A stretch of DNA of 15,492 nucleotides from assembly GCA_964630295.1 (NCBI GenBank), contig CAZVTU010000009.1, positions 1 to 15,492 on the forward strand, read 5' to 3'. Numbering within the stretch: the first letter of the stretch is position 1; the number at the start of each line of letters is the position of its first letter. The DNA comes from CAZVTU01 sp964630295. GTDB lineage: Bacteria; Patescibacteriota; Minisyncoccia; Minisyncoccales; RBG-13-42-11. The notes beneath the pieces are model-generated. The model searched no databases. It was not told the origin of the DNA and worked only from the letters and a program-made list of their open reading frames with translations. Shown here piece by piece: positions 13,387 to 15,492 of this stretch. The translations under genes were made by a program, and so were the position numbers.

Positions 13387-13761
13387 TTATTTTTTTAATT
13401 TTAAGATTTGTTTAACTTCTTTAACAACTTGCGAGGGAGTATAATGAGCTTTAATTAAATATTTAGCAGCACCGAGTTTTAGTCCTTTTTCGACTTCTTC
13501 TTTTTGGCCTAAATTAGAAAGAATAATTACTTTTAAATTTTTTGATTCTGGCGCCGACTTGATTCTCCTAAGAAGCTCCCAACCATCGACTTGAGGTAAG
13601 ACAATGTCTAAAATCATTAAATCAGGTTTTTCCTCTTTTATTAGTTGTAAAGCCTCTTCTCCATCAGTAGCTATTTTAACAGAAAAACCCGACTCTTTGA
13701 GTTTGGTAGTATAGATATCTATTAAAAATGGATCGTCTTCAACTAAAAGTATTGTCTTCAT
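13387..13761 (-). CDS. Single-domain response regulator receiver (CheY-like)
   Basis: 124 residues, the size of one receiver domain with no output domain. The acidic pair is E8/D9/D10 ('LVEDDP'), the phospho-acceptor D52 ('LMILDIVLP'), the switch Ser S82 ('IILSN') and the conserved Lys K104 ('YLIKA'). All catalytic residues are present, so phosphorylation by a histidine kinase is expected; no kinase is encoded in the window. Its start overlaps the pilB stop by 4 bases (ATGA), so it is translationally coupled to the extension ATPase and sits between the two motor genes. With no DNA-binding domain it probably acts by protein contact, as CheY- and PilG-type regulators do in twitching motility. 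A direct effect on PilB or PilT is inference. Confidence 0.93.
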   Translation of the reverse strand: MKTILLVEDDPFLIDIYTTKLKESGFSVKIATDGEEALQLIKEEKPDLMILDIVLPQVDGWELLRRIKSAPESKNLKVIILSNLGQKEEVEKGLKLGAAKYLIKAHYTPSQVVKEVKQILKLKK

Positions 13762-15485
13762 TTTTCTTCAGCCACTCGGAGGATTTCTTCGATAGTTGTA
13801 ACTCCATTTAATACTTTTAATATACCATCTTGCTTCATTGTAATCATTCCTTGTCTTTTTGCTTCGTTTTCTATCCGAAATTCTGACGGTTCTTTTAAAA
13901 TTATCTCGGAGAGATTTTCAGTCATTTCTAAAATTTCAAAAACAGCAATTCGGCCAGAAAAACCAGAATAATTACACTTTTGACAACCTTTAGGTTCATA
14001 AACAACAAAAGGCTTTGGAATTTTTACATTTTTTTTAATTTGAGGAGGAAGAGCTTCTATTTCTTTTAACATTAATTCCTTAATTTTAACTTTAGGTTTT
14101 GTTTTTTTCTTACAATTATCACATAATCTCCTCACTAATCTTTGAGCAATAACTAATTGAAGAGTGGGAGGAAGCAAATAGGGTTTTATCCCCATATCAA
14201 TTAACCGAGGGATAGCACCGATCGCATTGGATGTATGAAGGGTCGAAAGAACGATATGACCGGTTAGAGCTGCATGAATAACTAAACTTGCTGTTTCTTC
14301 ATCTCTAATTTCTCCGACCATGATAATATCAGGATCTTGCCTAACTACCTGACGAAGACCAGTCGAAAAATCGTATCCTATCTCCGGTCTAATCTGAGAT
14401 TGATTTATACCTTCAATAAAATATTCCACCGGATCTTCTAAAGTAACAATATTTACTCCTTCTTTATTTAATAACTGCAAAATAGCATAGAGAGTGGTGG
14501 TTTTTCCACAGCCAGTGGGACCGGTGGCTAAAATTAAACCATAGGGTTTAGAAATTCCCTCTTTAAGCACGTTTAAATTTCGATTTTCCAAACCTAACTC
14601 TTCAAAACTTTTTAGCCCGGTAGTTGGATCTAAAACTCTAATAGCTACTTTTTCTCCTAAGGTGGTAGGAAAGGTTGAAACCCGGAAATCAACGGATTTC
14701 CCATCAATTTTCGCGGAAAACCTCCCATCTTGAGGAATTCGAGTTTCATCGAGTTTTAAATTCGATAGAATTTTAATCCTAGCTATAACAGCCGGGTGAA
14801 TTCTAATTGGTAAAAATATTGAAGAATGTAATGCACCCAGCAATCTAAATCTTACTCTTAATTTTTCTCGGGTAGGTTCAATGTGAATATCTGAGGCCCT
14901 ACCTTCAACTGCATGTCTTAAAATTACTGCCACAATTTTAGTAATAGGTGCTTCTTCGGCCATTCTCTCAAACTCAGCAGCGGTCGGTGGTTTCACTCTA
15001 ACTCTTTCTTCTTTTAACTCTGTTTCTAATTCTTCTAAGGCCATCCCCACTTCTCTTTTTAGAGTTCGATACTGTTTTAAAAGATTTTTGAAAGTAGTAG
15101 GGGTAATAAGAAAAACTTTGTAGGTAAAATTTCCTTGCCTAGCTAAAAACTTCAGAGCTTCTTGGGCTTTCAAATCTTCAGGATAAACCATACCGATCTC
15201 CAAAACCTTTTCAGTTTTATTTAAAGGAATCATTTGGTAATACCTAGCTGTTTCCTCAGGGATTAACTCTAAAGTTTTTAGAGGAACTTTCTCTACCGCC
15301 ACCTCTTTTAAGGGAATTTTTAGATTTTCACTTTTTAATTGATATAAAACCATCTCCGGAACAACACCTGCTTCCAAAATTATCTCTTCTTCCCTTTTTC
15401 CGGTTTGTTTAATTTCGTATTCTAAGGAAAGAGCTTTCTCTTTATCTAAAATTCCTTTTTTAACTAACTGCTGTAAGAGAGTCAT
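13758..15485 (-). CDS. pilB: Type IV pilus assembly/extension ATPase (PilB/GspE family)
   Basis: 575 residues, full length, from the ATG at 15485. The N-terminal MshEN/GspE-N domain spans about 1-140, followed by a charged linker (141-168). The ATPase part has 'ASDIHIEPT' (197-205), Walker A 'GPTGCGKTT' (322-330), Asp box 'EDPVEYF' (350-356), Walker B 'DPDIIMVGEIRDEE' (384-397) and His box 'STLHTSNA' (414-421). The zinc tetracysteine of extension ATPases is present at C455/C458 and C501/C504; this marks it as PilB/GspE and not PilT. It hydrolyses ATP to drive pilin addition through PilC. It is the first operon gene visible; only 7 bases precede it in the window, so its promoter and any upstream pil genes lie outside. 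Confidence 0.96.
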   Translation of the reverse strand: MTLLQQLVKKGILDKEKALSLEYEIKQTGKREEEIILEAGVVPEMVLYQLKSENLKIPLKEVAVEKVPLKTLELIPEETARYYQMIPLNKTEKVLEIGMVYPEDLKAQEALKFLARQGNFTYKVFLITPTTFKNLLKQYRTLKREVGMALEELETELKEERVRVKPPTAAEFERMAEEAPITKIVAVILRHAVEGRASDIHIEPTREKLRVRFRLLGALHSSIFLPIRIHPAVIARIKILSNLKLDETRIPQDGRFSAKIDGKSVDFRVSTFPTTLGEKVAIRVLDPTTGLKSFEELGLENRNLNVLKEGISKPYGLILATGPTGCGKTTTLYAILQLLNKEGVNIVTLEDPVEYFIEGINQSQIRPEIGYDFSTGLRQVVRQDPDIIMVGEIRDEETASLVIHAALTGHIVLSTLHTSNAIGAIPRLIDMGIKPYLLPPTLQLVIAQRLVRRLCDNCKKKTKPKVKIKELMLKEIEALPPQIKKNVKIPKPFVVYEPKGCQKCNYSGFSGRIAVFEILEMTENLSEIILKEPSEFRIENEAKRQGMITMKQDGILKVLNGVTTIEEILRVAEEK

Positions 15486-15492
15486 GATTAAT

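Overview
The window looks like a piece of a Patescibacteria (CPR) chromosome, most likely Parcubacteria-like. This rests on recognition, not a search. The DNA is AT-rich and gene-dense. The two prepilins carry the 'VLVSLG.AR.KARDA.RQSD.RQ' N-terminus that I associate with this group, and the type IV pilus operon layout (pilB, receiver, pilT, pilC, prepilins, pilD) fits. TGA is used as a stop, so the UGA-to-Gly recoding of Gracilibacteria does not apply. All genes but one lie on the minus strand, so transcription mostly runs from high to low coordinates.

Positions 15485 to 9028 hold the pilus machine: PilB extension ATPase, a single-domain CheY-like receiver, PilT-like ATPase, PilC platform protein, two prepilins, a strong hairpin terminator, and the prepilin peptidase PilD. 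PilD's coding sequence contains three arrays of a 7-base tandem repeat, one of them inverted relative to the other two. Two small membrane-anchored paralogous proteins and a 1178-residue secreted Cys/Tyr-rich Ig-domain protein (4572-8108) follow in the same direction. The secreted protein may be a surface or adhesive partner of the pili; this is inference from position.

Positions 3700-4533 hold the only plus-strand gene, a membrane-anchored protein with a Pro-rich stalk and two Asp-box motifs. It has a consensus sigma-70-type promoter, a hairpin at the predicted 5' end of its mRNA, a near-perfect Shine-Dalgarno sequence and its own terminator. Almost no other gene in the window has a visible Shine-Dalgarno, so this gene is wired differently from its surroundings.

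Positions 3473 to 1 hold the most unusual part: three mutually overlapping genes of radical-SAM/SPASM architecture. Only the last (1-1043, running off the window) has the CxxxCxxC cluster motif and GGEP. The first has the same fold signature with Tyr, Leu and Glu exactly where the three cluster cysteines should be. The middle one has an N-terminal PqqD-like (RiPP recognition) region, a radical-SAM-like middle without cluster cysteines, and a SPASM-like cysteine tail. I infer a peptide- or protein-modifying complex with one catalytic and two pseudo-enzyme subunits. No precursor peptide is visible in the window.

No rRNA, tRNA, CRISPR array, transposase or phage gene was seen. No gene-free stretch exceeds 300 bases; the longest is the 226-base gap at 3474-3699.
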